DNA of 64,000 nt from Spironucleus salmonicida (Eukaryota > Fornicata > Diplomonadida > Hexamitidae), in assembly GCA_000497125.2 (NCBI GenBank), contig CM035318.1, positions 1,670,001 through 1,734,000 of the forward strand. The letters run 5' to 3'. The notes beneath the pieces are model-generated. The model did not search any database. It saw nothing but the letters and a program-made list of their open reading frames with translations, and was not told where the DNA came from. Shown in pieces: positions 12,376-26,300 of this stretch; within the stretch, counting starts at the first letter, position 1, and each line of letters begins with the position of its first letter. Both the position numbers and the translations under genes were made by a program.

Positions 12376-15300
12376 ATGCAAAATTCTAAAAATGTACATC
12401 AAGATTAGTTAGTGTTAATAAACGATTTAGCAGCTATAAGTTTTTAGTAAAATCTAGTTATCAAATAAATGCGATAAGAAAAATAGTTACTGAAGGAGGA
12501 TTTTTACAATAAACTTAATACATATAGAAATTCTGTTGAAAAAAAGATCATCAATATGTAAAAAGCGTATGCATCATCTTTGCTGAATGTTATACGTAAT
12601 AGAGAATTACTTAATCAAAAATGTGACATTAAAAACCCAATTCCCGAAGAGTAGCATAATCTAGAAATTTTATCATATAAGACCAAACTAGAGTAAGAAT
12701 TAAGAGGTAATATAGAGAAAACATAACTTGTTATAATGAATATTACATCAGAAAGAGATTAGTTGAAAAATAAAATTGAGGTTCTCGAATTGTAAAATAA
12801 AGCATTAATATTATAACTAGAGAAAAACAACACTAATAAAGCAGGATCAGTTTAATAAATTTAAGAACATGATAGTTCAGAGAACTTTGAATTATCTTAT
12901 TAAGTTTCAACAGGAATGAATACAAATTTAGTCCCAGACTAGGTATTACAATAAAATTAGACGAAAGATATAGTACTTAATTTACCAGGAGAATCAGATA
13001 AATCAATATCTACTAGTGTAATACCATGGCTTATTGCATCAGAAACAACAAATAGAATTCTAAGCGATAGACATCAAAAACTTTTAGAACATATATAAAC
13101 AAAAGAGAACTAACTTACCAAACTTATGTCTACAGTCACAAAATAGTCATATTAAGTCATTAAATATTAAAATATGGCGTAAGTAGCTAATCAAGAGTAG
13201 TAACTCATTGAGATTTAAATTTCACACTTATAGTAAAATGAAAAAGTATTGGAAAAGAAAAATTAAAAATTAATTTAAAAAAAAGACGAATAAATAAAAG
13301 AAATAAGTCTATAAATTGATAATTATAAACTCTTAAATATAAGATAATCAAAATAATTAGAGATATATGAGGAATAAATTAAGTCATCAAAAAACACATT
13401 TTTCGAAGAATTTTAATTACTTGAACGAATGGAAGAAAATTAAAAAATAGGATATTTATAGAATTAAGTTATTTATCTTAGTAATTTTGAAAAAATATAT
13501 GCCAAAACACTTAGTGATTTGACGAAAAGAAATAAATCTCTATAATAATCTAATGAGGAGTTGAGAATGTATAATATTTAGTTTAATGCTAAATTATATG
13601 AAGTATAATAAAGTGCTGAAGAAAAAGTTACTACTTAGTTTAAGTAACTGTTGGATAGTTATGAACAGTAATAGTCTTCATATCATACAGAAATATCTGA
13701 CCTCAAATTTAATTTAGATTCAAAATGCCATGAAATATAGTTAATTCTTTAGATAGAATCAAAGCTTAAGGCATAAATAGAAACATTGAAGTAATAGAAT
13801 GATTATCTTTTTGAAAGCTCTCTGTAGTAATAAACTTAAATAGTTAATTTGTTTGCATAGTATAAGATATTAAAAAGATAATTTGTTACGTGCATAAATG
13901 ATAAGCAAAATATTAAAGAATAGGCTAACAATTCAATAGATATTATTAATAGTTAGAAAGATCAATTTATAACCATGTAAATCGATAATGAAATTTTAGT
14001 CAATGCTTTAAAAACTTCAATTTAAACAATATATTAAAAACTTTATTCTAAAAAATGTGACGATTATTTATAAGAAATAATACTTAAAGCAAACCAAGTA
14101 TAAACAAATGAAAGTCTAGAACAAATTTAATTATAAGTATCATATGAAATTGATAAAGCATTACCCAATTTATACTAATTAAAAGTTCTAAAATAAGATA
14201 ATTAGCTAACTCTTTTGGAAAAATAAGTTCTAGATCAAAATAGTCTAGATCATCAAGAGAGATTTAAATGCGACTTTTCATAGACTACTTAAGTAAGTAT
14301 TGCGTTTGAATAATAATCTGAACTTAAGAATCAATAATAAAAAATTATAACCAAAACAGTTGATTTTGGATAAAAAGTAGAGTTTCATACAGATTAAATT
14401 TTTTTATTATAAGAAGCATATCGAGAGATAGCATCTTTGAAACAATAATTAACTGATTATAATAGCTAAATGAAGCGATTTGGACACATTAAATAAAAAA
14501 TTTTTGAAGAATGTTATTATGAAGACATAGAAATGGTTAGATAAAACGAACATAATATGCTTATGACTAATGAAGATATTTTAATGCAGCAATATAGATA
14601 CAAAAATTTATATGATGAGTGGAGTATTCATAAATGTCCAACATTTTTAGATTTTAAGCCTTAAGTGGATTAGTTATTACACTAGTTGAAGGAGGTTAAA
14701 GATTAAGTTATCTTTTAATTAGATTCAACTATATAAATACGAGATTCTTAGATAACTACCCTTAATATAGATATTTAATTTCTAAATGATAAATATTCAC
14801 GGTTAAAAGATTACTTGCTAATTAGCAAATATGATATGTAAGATTCTATTTAATCTTTTACATAGATTTTAGATAATTTGAAATAAAAATCTTTATCCAT
14901 CATATAGTTAGGTTAAAAATTAAATACTTTATAACAAATAGTTTAGTTTTTAGTTTAGGAAAATTCAGCTAGGAAGTCATAAGTATATTTATAGTAATAT
15001 GTTTAAACTGATTTAGTTATACAAAAAGACAGCACTAAAAGAAATAAACATACAGAGTTATTATATTATTAATAACGTTAGAAGGATCAAATAGATTCTT
15101 AAACTTACCCTGATACTGCAAATAATATATCAAATATTGATCACTTCATACCAAGTTAAACAAACAGTAAAACTGATATAAGAGAAGAACATAATATTAC
15201 AAACAGTATAGTATAATTAGACGCCTAATTTAAAATAGATTAGTAAGATTATGAAAGTTTAATACTAGTTGAGTAATTAGCACATGATTCTGATAACAAT

Positions 15301-16890
15301 ACAACACACAGAATTATTTCATCCATGGAATTTTAATAAAAATAATTAAACAATACATCAATTAGTTCTATTGATTAATTTATATTAGACTAATCTTCAT
15401 TTAATAATAAAGATGGTACTTCTAACTAAGATTTCTAAAGCTATGTAAATTTCAATGATATAGAATAGTTATTACTATCGTAATAAGAAAATCACAATGC
15501 ATTAATAACGGAACTAGCATTAATTAGTAAAAATTAATCAGATATGTAAGTAGATAAGGTATAATTAGAAAGATAACTTTAGAATAAAACAATGATAATA
15601 TAAACACTTAGAGAAGAGATTACTAAGAATAAAGAGGAATTTCGTTATAAATTTGTGCATAGACCTTCTAAAGAAGAGGATATAGCATAAATAAAATATT
15701 TGTCAAAGTAATTAGATAGTTATAAGTCCTGGTATTAAGTAGTTTCTTAGGAAAATACTAAGCTCATAAAATAAATTGATATTTCTGAAAAGTAGATTAA
15801 TACATTTTTTGGAACTATGTATAAAACTTCTAACTAAGGATAGTTAGATCATTAAAACGATATATCAAAAGAAAAATTAATAGAATAACGAAAACATTCA
15901 GACTCAAAGATTAATAAATTATTTATATAGGAAGACTTCTAGGGTGGACTATAGAATATGTCTCTAGCTAAATTTGAAGATAATGACGCTGTCTAATAAA
16001 AAATAAAAAAATCGTAATTTTTAATTTCTACAACGTAGTCAAGAAAATAATTACAGTATTAACGTGTTGATTATGATTAATAAATATTGGTACCAAAAAG
16101 TAAATATAAATATAATTAAAATAATAATACATCGTAAAGAAGTATTAGTATAAATTCATAAAGATAATAAATATAATTAAATAAGCACTCTCAATTCAAT
16201 GAAAACATTGAAAAATAAAGATTAAAATAGTTAGAATAAATATTAGAACCTTAATAAAATTAATAAAATTTGTAGTAAAGTAACGTTTCAGTAGTGAAAA
16301 TGAAAAGAATTAATGAATTGTAAACTTAAAATGAATAATTAAAGTGTGTATAGAATGTTGCATAATAATTTTCTAGTTAAAATCTGTTTAATATTAAGTA
16401 TTCAAACTAAGATTAATAAGTAAGTAAAAATAAATAAAAAATAAACACCACATCGCCAATATTTTCAAATAAATCGGAACCAATAGATGTTATGGACATA
16501 GGACCCTCGTAAAAACCAGGTTCCAACAAAAATATTTTATATAAGCCAATAAGTATTTGGAATAAGATAAATAAATAGCCAAATCATACAAAGAACTTTA
16601 ATTAAAATGTTTATTATAAAGAAAATTTATCCACATAGAATTTATCAAATTTGCTTAAGTATGCTGTAGATAATATGGGGTAGTTTGAGAAAGAGGATAC
16701 ATCGGTTCCAAATTTAACAAAAGCTTAAACAAAAACGGTTTATACTGATGATGATCAAAACGATATAAATTAACAAGTAATTGATGAAAAAGTAGCGTGG
16801 GTGAAAGGTGGTTATTAGTATAAATCTGAACATTAAAACACTAGATTTAAAAACTTACGTTATTAAAAATAATTACCAGGGACTTAGTGA
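12376..16890 (+). CDS. Giant coiled-coil protein
   Basis: 1504 residues without a single TGA, 77 bp after the B-box gene. From about residue 20 to 1080 the sequence is dominated by Gln/Glu/Lys/Leu with heptad-like spacing, broken by short loops. The last 400 residues are less regular, rich in Asn, Ser and Gln. Most glutamines are TAA or TAG, so under the standard code the gene vanishes. No motor domain or known cytoskeletal signature is visible. Proteins of this shape in flagellates are usually basal-body, centrosomal or cortical scaffolds; that role is inferred from architecture only. Confidence 0.85.
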
Positions 16891-16937
16891 TATTATATAT
16901 TTGATTAGTATTAAACTTTTTCCTCTTTCCATTTCTA

Positions 16938-18284
16938 ATGGATAATTTAGAAGATAAATTTATACAATAAAAGAATTTTAGGCACTAACAACTAATAAAT
17001 TAAAATGAATAACTACACAGTAATGAAACACATGAATAAATAAGTCACAGACCAATTACATATTATACGCTTTTAGATGCATTTGGAACTGCTTGTCTCA
17101 ATGTTAATAAATTTCCTTCAAAAGAAACAGCCGAAAAATTAAAATAAGTAATTAATTCAATATCTAAAAATATAGAATAAATACCTGAAAAGGAACTATC
17201 GAAAGATTTACTATTAAAAGTTGAAAAATCAATTGACATGATTGTTCAAGGTGCTGATCCTGAAGGACCCTTATAGTTTTTTGTTAAAATGGTAGATGAA
17301 AAAAATAGAGGTTTAGTTCTGATCGCAATAAAGTAAGCACTAAAAGGGTCATCGAAATAGTTGGAATTTATTTAATAATAGCTATCTTCTGATATATCAT
17401 ACAAAAAAACAGCAGAAATTACTGATGATATTATTAAAATTATAACAAAAATGAAATTTCATGTTCATCCAGGTATCTTTGAGGTTTTTTCTTAAGTTAA
17501 GGTAAAAAATTTAAAAAATTTAATTCCATCATCAAAACATTCTTTCAAACAAACTCGTGAGAAGTTGTCTAAAAAAATGAAGAAGATAAAAGAAAATTTA
17601 ACAGATTTAGAGGCACATCTAGTTGTTTATAATTAAGAATCCAGAGAGAATGAAACTGATGCATATTAGAAGTGTTTTTGTAACTCAATATTAGAATTGT
17701 GTCTTACAGTTTTAAAAAATAAGCACTCAAATCTATTATTACCATCTCTTAAGATTTTATAATTATATAAACCAGTATTAGCTAATATTCTAATATAAGA
17801 TTTGGCTAATTTGCTGAAGAACTATATTAGAAATTATATATAGTCATTTGATTAAAATTGTCTTGAAATGATTGTAAAGTTAACAGATTTAACGGAGGTT
17901 TAAATTTTTGATGTACGTGCAAGACCAGTATTTTCTTTACGAAGAGATATTGAAGCTTTAAAAACTGATACAAATGGAGTTAGTTTGGGAGCAGTAGATG
18001 AATTTTACTTTAGGGCATGCGAATTTGTTTGTACAACGGAAGGCATAGAAAATAGAATTTGTTTAGTATTTATGTGTTTGAATATTTTTAAAATTAATAC
18101 AGACGATAGAGCTAAATTAATGAAGAAAATATTAGAAAAATAAGAAGAGAATGAAATTTCTTTTGCAAGATTTTGTAAGGAGCTTATTTCAAATATCCCT
18201 GGATTTCGTATATTAGACGAATGGGTTAAAAATTAATACATTAAATTGAATATAAATTAGGATTTTGAAAGCGTTTTTGATTGA
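16938..18284 (+). CDS. Noc3-like nucleolar complex protein (short form)
   Basis: 448 residues; the start ATG is 47 bp after the previous stop. The diagnostic stretch is MKFHVHPGIFEVFSQVKV (about residue 180), matching the NOC3 core in which a region reads NVHPEVLDVFLSLRL in animals. It is followed, as in the family, by a Lys-rich segment (EKLSKKMKKIKENLTDLEA) and then helices that resemble the LHTETLxIVFxTYFRILK and SPLLPAVLEGLAKF blocks (here SILELCLTVLKNKHSNLLLP). Noc3 works with Noc2 in 60S pre-ribosome export and is linked to replication licensing in yeast. Family members are usually about 650-800 residues, so this one lacks much of the N-terminus. The C-terminal 120 residues are divergent. 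Confidence 0.68.
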
Positions 18285-18359
18285 AAATTTTAAATATTAT
18301 ATCAATATCAACAAAGTATTTATTATTTATATTTATTGTTTAATTAAAACTAAATTAAA

Positions 18360-19094
18360 ATGAATTTGATACCTGTTATTTGGTTTAACGGATAGTTATT
18401 AGAATAAAACAGCAAACTTAGATTAAAATAATTTAGTATAGCAAATATTACAGTTATATTTCATAGTAACAATCTTTTGATAATACCGGATATCAATTTG
18501 CTAACATTTTCAACAGATTTTTCATTTAATAGTAGTATCCACGATAATATAATTTCTATACGTATATTCTTAGCCTTAATTGGTAAATATGACCTTAATT
18601 ATGATAATAAAAATTTATTATAATTTATTGTTTACACAAACGAAATTTCACCTTTTTATTCTATTTAAGACGAAATAAATATTACACTTATCCAAAAATT
18701 GTCACCTAGGTCGATCTATTAAAATAGTATTATAATTGGATAGATTATTCCATTAACAGTGTCATTGTAAGACTCGTAAAATAACCCAATTACACATATA
18801 TGCAATTAAGTTCAGTATTCTTCAATAAATGATATTATCTCGATCATGGGATATTATTTTGATAAAGAAGTATTTAAGTGTGTAATTTTTATTAAAATAG
18901 ATAACGATCACTAGAATACTTGTGTTACATTAATTCCTCAGATATAATAACATGAATTAAATTAAATAACTTTTTATTTAATAGAAAGTTCAATTTATAT
19001 TATTTGGGTCAATGCCATAGTATTTATTTGTCTCTTAATAGGCTCTTTGACTCTAATTTTTCTTTAAATTAGATATTACACAAAATAATAGTGA
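18360..19094 (+). CDS. Single-pass membrane protein, C-terminal anchor
   Basis: 244 residues from the ATG at 18360. Residues ~1-205 are Ile/Asn/Ser-rich and look beta-structured, with several NxS/T sites. One strong transmembrane segment (IIWVNAIVFICLLIGSLTLI) lies close to the C-terminus, followed by a short basic, Gln-ending tail. No cleavable signal peptide is evident, so topology is unclear: tail-anchored or type I with a weak N-terminal signal. No family recognised. It stands between the Noc3-like gene (75 bp upstream) and a small ORF (37 bp downstream), all on the same strand. Confidence 0.72.
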
Positions 19095-19131
19095 GTATAT
19101 ATTATTATATAAAATATTTCTTTTCATTTAA

Positions 19132-19476
19132 ATGAGTTAATTATTAGATAGCTTAAAATAGCTTACATTGGATATCGATTAAATCTAGAACGAAACACAT
19201 CCTGAATATAAATTATTATTATCAACATTAGAAGCAACTAAATCACGTTTATTAGCAATGGCATAACTTCAATATAACTCGGATATTCATTTTTCTGAGC
19301 AGACTAAAAAAGTATCTAGGAAAACATTTGATAATGATTATAAACTAGGTATCTCAGATGCTTATAATTCAGTTTAATAAGAAATTTAGAAGAGAAAAAC
19401 AGATTTAATTGGAATTTTAAGCAAACTTAATGCATCAGAATAACTTGAATAGCTTGAAAATATAAAAATTGAGTGA
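19132..19476 (+). CDS. Small hypothetical protein
   Basis: 114 residues with normal-looking composition and in-frame TAA/TAG glutamines. Predicted helical: the N-terminal LLDSLKQLTLDIDQIQ and the C-terminal EIQKRKTDLIGILSKL segments have amphipathic Leu/Ile spacing. No membrane segment and no known motif. It ends 13 bp from the stop codon of the convergent PP2A scaffold gene. Composition and gene spacing support a real gene; function unknown. Confidence 0.65.
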
Positions 19477-19489
19477 AATTAAATTTAAA

Positions 19490-21370
19490 TCAAAATGCTT
19501 CTAGCATATCTAAAAGTTCTGCTGCATCTTCTCTTATTTATTCGTCTGAATCAGCTATTTAGATCTTAAACATTTCATTTAATAAGTTTTTCATTTAATC
19601 TGAAAGAGTCATTTCATTATCAACAATAAATTCATATATTTTTCTGATATTTTTACATATCTCTTAGCGGACATAAATAGATGTATCAGAACAAAAAGTA
19701 ATTAACTAAGCTGCCACATCGCTAAGTTTTTCAACAGATTCTGATCTAATAAAAGCTTTTAAAAGCTACACTAAACATCCGCAGCATGAAATTCTATTTT
19801 AAAAACTAGAAGTATTTGATTTGCTCATTGTAAATAGTTACCCAATAAGACTTGAATTTACATATTTTACTCCTTTCATAACACCAGCTTCTGCTATCAT
19901 ATCAATTGCATATTGGCGAACTTCAAAAGCTTCATCAGTTAAATAACTGATCAATTCTTCAATAATATCTTCACATTTTCCATCTTTTTTAATAATTCCA
20001 GTTTCTACTCTTAGTATAGCACATCTAACGCGCCATTTTGGATCTTTCTGAGATGCTAATGTTTTTAATTGTTTGAGAGAGAAATCTGGAAGGAAATTAT
20101 AAAGATCTAACAAGTCATCAATAGCTTATGCACGAACTTCTTAATCTTTATCAATACATAATTTTGAAGCAATATCTTCCAGTGCTAGTTTTAATTAATC
20201 TTTAATTTCTTAAGGTAAAATCTTATTAATAATCATTTATTTTGCAATTTTAGATAAAGATTTACTTAATGAAAGCTTTACTTTTACTGTTTCTGTATCC
20301 ACTGCTCTAGATACTAAAGCTGGAGCAAAAATATTAATCGTTGTGTTACCATCTAAATATTAAAGTACCTAATCCGCATTAGCCAGTGAAACCAAGCGAA
20401 TATCTTATTCACAGTCTTCAGTTAATAACCTAAACATAACTGCACAGTCTTAAACATCTAGTTTTTTGTGAATTTATTCAAAAAACATTGGCATAAGTAT
20501 AGCAGTTCTATATCTAATTCTCCAATATCTATCGGAAGAACCACGAGAAATAGCTTTTATCAATTAGGGTAATATTTCTTTGACTTCTCTAAATTCTCTA
20601 GCCTACTAATCTTGTATTGTTTCTTTAATCATAACAATTAGTTTTAAAATTAATAAACCATTATCAACATTTTATGCTCGTACAGGATCAGCTAAATCCT
20701 ATGCTAATCTATCAAAGCATGCAAAAATATAAGTAGGTGAATGAACAAATTTATCGCACAAACCTGCAATTAGTATTTAGTTAACAAGAGATGATACAGA
20801 TACCGCACATTATTACCTAACTAAAGCATCCTAATCTTATACTAAAGAACCAAATACTTAGCCAAGTGTTTATTTCAATGATAACTTATCTTATTCTTAT
20901 AGGTCAATTGTATTGTACAACAATGGAATTAATTAAGCCGCTAGATATCTTTGCATTGTTGAAATAGACTAAGAAAGCGTAAATACAAATTAGCACAGTG
21001 GTTGAAGCGAGTCTTTATAATATGTTAATACTTTTTTAAATGAATAACATAATGCCGTATTTACATGATGCGATGAAGATTACGATAGACCATCGACTGC
21101 CGCTAAAAAGGCTATAACACCTTCCTAAGTAGGTTTCTAAGTATTAGTAACTTTTAGTAAATCACCAACTCTACATGAAAGTGCTACTAAAACTTCCTCT
21201 GGCTGATTAGTATAATATGTGTTAAGAGTTTTCAGTAACTCAAGAGATTTTTCTGGTCCAGCAGCTAATGCAACAATTACTATATTTTGACATGCCTACA
21301 CTTTTATATCATGTTCGAAACAATATAAAACATCTTATTAGAACGTAAAAATTGGATCTATTTAGGTCAT
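19490..21370 (-). CDS. PP2A scaffold (A/PR65-type) HEAT-repeat subunit
   Basis: 626 residues, slightly longer than the usual ~590. It is built of HEAT repeats throughout. The conserved repeat signature is seen in DPKWRVRCAILRVE, equivalent to the AKWRVRLAIIEYMP repeat of PR65, followed by DEAFEVRQYAIDMIAEAG. The N-terminus (DVLYCFEHDIKVQACQNIV, then LAAGPEKSLELL) also follows PR65, where the first repeats contain a similar LALGxExxRxELLPFL. PR65 holds the PP2A catalytic and regulatory B subunits together. Start at 21370 is chosen because family similarity begins within the first 15 residues, although the frame stays open ~200 bp upstream. Confidence 0.8.
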
Positions 21371-21482
21371 TTGTGGAGTGTATATAGTACTTAGATAATA
21401 ATATATAATATTAGTAAAATAATTTAATATTAAAAAACTATAATTAAACTGTTATATTAAATAATCTATAGCATTTATAGAA

Positions 21483-22388
21483 ATGTCATTCTTCCATCGT
21501 TAGAATGTTACTAAGTACACCAAATCGATCTCATTATATCCTACAATGTCAGTATTAGGGTTTTAATAATACTACCCTTTGTAATATCAGATAATTCATT
21601 AATCGTGTATTAATGGGTTTTCTAATATTAATGATATCACGTTAAGATTGTAACTATAATCTATATTTGAAATATTTATTATTTAAATTTAGCTTTACTA
21701 GGTATCTATTTCTTAAATTTTATAGAAATAAGTTATTGAAGTGCTAGAAATAATCTTTACTTGTTTTCTTGAATAATAATTTTAATTTATTATTTAAGAT
21801 CTTCATTTTAATATTATATATAATGATTTTGTATTGATTGAATAACAATTTAGCTCAATTTTAACTATTAACTAGTCAGTTTTAATAAAATTAGGTTTAT
21901 TTTTTGTTTAAAAATTTAATGATTAAAAGGTACATTTCATCAAATATTTCTCTCATTTTAGTAGTTAAAAACAATTCAACAATATTGAATTTTAAAGGTA
22001 AATTTAATCATAAAGATATATATTAGAAGTAATGCTACAGTTTTTATTTAACGACTTATTTATTTATATCTTTTTAGAGTTACATATATAATAATATGCA
22101 TTTATTTTGGTAGAGCTGATAACAGTGTTTTTATAACCTTTTAGTCTCAGATTTAAGAGTTCGATATCAAAAATATGTACTTCATGTATTTAATAAAGTT
22201 AAGAACCTAAAGATATATCTTACATAATTAATATTATAAAATAATCGTAAAAATAATATATTTATAGGTTTATATCGTTTAATTTAGATTAGTTAAATAT
22301 AAAATCTTCTAAAACCTTAATATTTTCTTTAACAGGAGCGATTTCCTCATTATATTCTTGCCTTTTAATAAAATAATGTAGATAATGA
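21483..22388 (+). CDS. Hypothetical helical protein
   Basis: 301 residues, with no TGA anywhere in the frame between the divergent PP2A gene (112 bp away) and its own stop. Rich in Ile, Phe, Gln and Leu but with regular Glu/Lys/Arg, which argues against chance: an AT-rich random frame would show hardly any Glu. Several long amphipathic helices are likely (for example around VIEVLEIIFTCFLEQQ). There is no clear transmembrane region and no known motif. The stop is 36 bp before the Ssl1 start on the same strand. It could also be an ARM/HEAT-like fold, but I cannot show that. Confidence 0.6.
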
Positions 22389-22424
22389 TTATTATATGTA
22401 TTATTGTGTATATTATTTTTTGAA

Positions 22425-23297
22425 ATGTTCCGCAGATTTATTCTTATACTGGATTGTTCATGTTCAACTACATAACAGTAAGTTAAAGACTTAATTCCAT
22501 TAGTAGAATAAATTTTTAATTAGGTTATTTCTACTTCTCCTCTTTCATAATGTGCAATGGTAATAGTATCGGATTAAAGGGCATATTTCGAAATTGATTT
22601 TACACAATAGTTATCAGAATTATTATCACCATTATAGTAAGATAAAATAACACCAAATGGTGCGTTTTCTATCGCAAATGCTCTCTAACTGTTAAATGCT
22701 ATTAATACCAAACCATACTAAACTAAAGAAGCCCTTTTAATATCATTTTCAGCAATATCTTATGATTCATAGAATGTATTTGTTATTTCTAATGAATTGA
22801 AAAGTTAAAAAGTCAAATTTTCTGCTTTATCAATTAATTCTACAATGCAAGTTTTACAAACGTTATCAACAGATCTTAGCGGTACATATGAGATATTCCC
22901 AACAATATAATTGGCTATAGTTAACTTCAGATTATTTTAATCAGTAACAAGATCCGATATATAAACAAATAATGCGACATTATTTAATTTAGCTGATATA
23001 TCTCAGGATTCTATATGTGGTTGTTGCGGACATTTTAATGAGTTTACTTTTACATGTTAGAATTGTTCTGCTAGTAGCTGTAAGCCGGGACCCTGCTATT
23101 GCTGTGGAGTATGGTTAGGAGAAGTATTGAGTTTAATTAGGGTTAAAAAGTAAGAATACTAATTAGCTTTATCAAATAATGGTAATTGCATATGCGGAGA
23201 TCCTGGAGAAGTGCAATGTTAGAGTTGTAATGTATATTATTGTGTTAAATGTTGTTAAATAGTTTAATAAGTTGGTATTTGTTGTTGTAGTGAGTGA
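22425..23297 (+). CDS. TFIIH subunit p44 (Ssl1/GTF2H2 family)
   Basis: 290 residues. An N-terminal vWA-like domain starts at once (FILILDCSCST: a DxSxS motif where human p44 has DGSRTM). PLSQCAMVIVSDQRA parallels the PISQIGIIVTKSKRA segment of p44, and LSTDLSGTYEIF parallels LARETGGTYHVI. The C-terminal third carries the cysteine-rich zinc region: CGCCGHF, CQNC, CYCCG, then CICGD, CQSC and YYCVKCC, in the order and spacing of the p44 zinc finger and C4C4 domain. p44 supports XPD helicase activity in TFIIH during transcription initiation and nucleotide excision repair. It lacks the ~55-residue N-terminal extension of the human protein. It ends 16 bp from the convergent coiled-coil gene. Confidence 0.85.
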
Positions 23298-23313
23298 GAA
23301 AAGCAAAGTACCA

Positions 23314-26300
23314 TCACTTACCAACAGCTCCCAAAAATTATTTTAACGCCGTCATTGAACCACCAATTGTGACAATACATGCATCGGGTAGAATTTCTAA
23401 CATACTTTCAATTATAGTACTAAGAACCAGGCGCATATTTGACATTGAGTTTACAAAGTCATACGCCATTAGGTCACACTAAATAACGTCTACATAACAT
23501 TTTAGTATTTTTGAAAATTTCAAATATTTTTCACCATTTTATAATGCAGCATGTCTAAGCAGTATACGGATTATTTATTTAGAAACGGTTTAAAGTTGTT
23601 AAAATACAAAAACTGAATTTTTAATTAATTTTTTCAACTCAGTTGATACAGTTTTATCTAAGATATCGCTAGAAACTTGAGAAAATCTCCCCAATTAGAG
23701 AGAAATAAACATTTCTTGTAAGTTTTATATACTCATTCTTCTTATAGATAAGTCAGTAGATACATCATACTCTAACCCTGCAGAAAAAGCAAAGAACATT
23801 TCCGAAATTGTTTTCGCAGACCATTAAGGAATAAGGATTTGACAATACTATCTAAAGCCTCCTTCCCCTATTAAATTACCTGTTTTTTATTCTTTTGCTA
23901 GGTAGTTAAAAACTAAACCTGCTTGTTAAAATGCTGTTCTTCTAAATCCACCATAAGCAAATAGAATTAATTATATAAATTATTGTAGAGATATTTAAGT
24001 TGGGACAACAAACTCATCATTTTATTATTTTGAATATAAAATAGAGAAAACATTTTAAACAAATGCATACTATCTTTTTGGCTCCCAATTTTATAATATT
24101 GTTGCCGTCACTGATGGTATTGCCTAAGTAGCCAAAAATTCAGAATTTGCATCTGTTTTTCCTTAGAATCCTAAGATTCGCCTGATTTCAAGATATAACA
24201 AATAATAGTCATTTTCTAAATCTTCGAAAAACATTCTTGTATACAGATATATTTCTTCATTTTCGTATTAATAATACGCTAGATTTACGATGAAGTTAAA
24301 AGCAAGATTAGATACGATTGCTTTAACACCATATTTCTATTATGCCCAAAACATGAAAAATGCAGCAGGAGATTCAGCTTCTCTTCTCAATAATTAACCA
24401 GGGATTATCTGAAACTAAACTTTTCTAGCATCATCAGAAGATGTTACAAAAGTAGATGGCATATCCTACATTGATACTGTGAAAATTTAACTTGAATATG
24501 ATAAACGCTCAACTATAAGAGTTCTTACTAATTTTAATGTCCAATGCAATGATTTGATAGTAACGTTTTGCACAGGAAGTTTTATATAATCATATACTCC
24601 CAATTATACAAATGATATTTTAGTCAATGTAAGATCTTCTAACAGCTTAAATATTAGCGGTACATACCCCTTAGTATTGCATGTAATAGAGGATAATTTT
24701 ATATATTTAATTGTATTATTAACTTATGGCAATAGTGTAACTAGCTTCCTTATCTCTGGTGATGGGTTGTATGACTATTTAAAAGTAGCAACATCAATAT
24801 TATATTTAAAGAGTTTAAAAGTATTTTTTTAAAGTTATATCATATTCAAAAATTAATTTTTCCCAACATCTTTAGTATCAGATTTATCAAATGTAGTGTA
24901 GAATTTTTCTAAATCTTAATAATCTTAAAACAAAACTGGGTAGAATAAAGTAAACTCTGATACATCTCCATCTGCTGGACAATATTTAAGATATACTTTA
25001 TCCACTGGATGTTAAATAACGAAATTGTCATTTAATGGTGGAGATATAATCGATTTTTGAGAATATCTAATGTATTCACCATAACGTGGATGAATTTATA
25101 TAACCGAATGCAATACTTACGTTGCAGTTTCAGAATCATCTTTATTTTGTTATACCTTGACAAGTTATAAAAAATCTTAATATGAAGGTACTGATTTATC
25201 AATAGCTTCCAATCTTTTCATAGCCTCATTTTAATCTAAAATTAGTTTATTTTAATTAATTTAATACTTTGAATTTATTGATGTTTAATCTAATTTATGA
25301 GTTGCAAATTATCCTTGACGTAAAAGAACATGCTTGTTTCTCTATTATGCTGATGGAATCATTTTAGATGAGCCTAGTGTTTAAGGTTATTTCACATCAT
25401 CTAAACCTTTTTAAAAATGAGACTCATGCTATTGGATCAGTGATATTGTTTTCTAATTCTGAGACTATAATTATGATTCTTTTTTAAGCTAACTCAATTT
25501 GGATGTTTATTGCTCTATTTACTTTACTTTGTCGCGAATTCCATCTTCAATAGTAGTATTTTCTACATACTTAGGTTAAACTACTTATAAGCTTTAAATT
25601 TAAGGATTTAAAACTGGACCTTTATTATTATTAAAATTAATTTTCATTGCTAAAAGATCAGAGTTAATTCCAGATTCCTAAATAATTTGATGTGCTCCTA
25701 ATTATGTAATAGCTTATTCCTCGTCATCCATGCCTACTAAACCTGTAACTTTGAATGAATTAACATCCCCTGCGAACATTTCTTTAATATCTTTTGCGAT
25801 AGCAGTATCATTAATAAAATCTTCAAGTGCTATATCTGTTTGCATACAATAATCTATTCCAATTGCTGATTCTATTGTCTAAATTTCTTATGTTTATTTT
25901 GGCGGCACAAAGTTCTTTACTTTGTCTCCTAACAATTATTCTTCATTCATATAGTTATCTAAATCATTTATTTAATTTTTTAATATGATAGCTTCAGACT
26001 GCAAAGGGAATAATTCATCATCTAATGCATTTTAGTTAATTGCAATATCATTAATATTTTACTATTTTTTTTGGCGCTATTCAATTGCCTAAATATTTGG
26101 TTTAAACAAAGTTTCCTATTTTGTTGCTTTTAATTTTTTAACTAAAGCTTATGTATGTTTGATAAATTGATCATTGCTAAGCTTAGTTAGTTTAACAAAA
26201 TCTACTCCAAAAGCTTACAAAATTTCATTTGCTCTAATTATAAAAATATTTTATTATTAAATTTATAGCGACGTGACTTCTTCCAATGGGTTCAGTAGGT

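Noticed and set aside
22105-22165. tRNA-like stretch with tagagctgat and gttcgatatc
   Set aside because: No acceptor or anticodon stem could be paired, and the region lies in a coding frame at 21483-22388.
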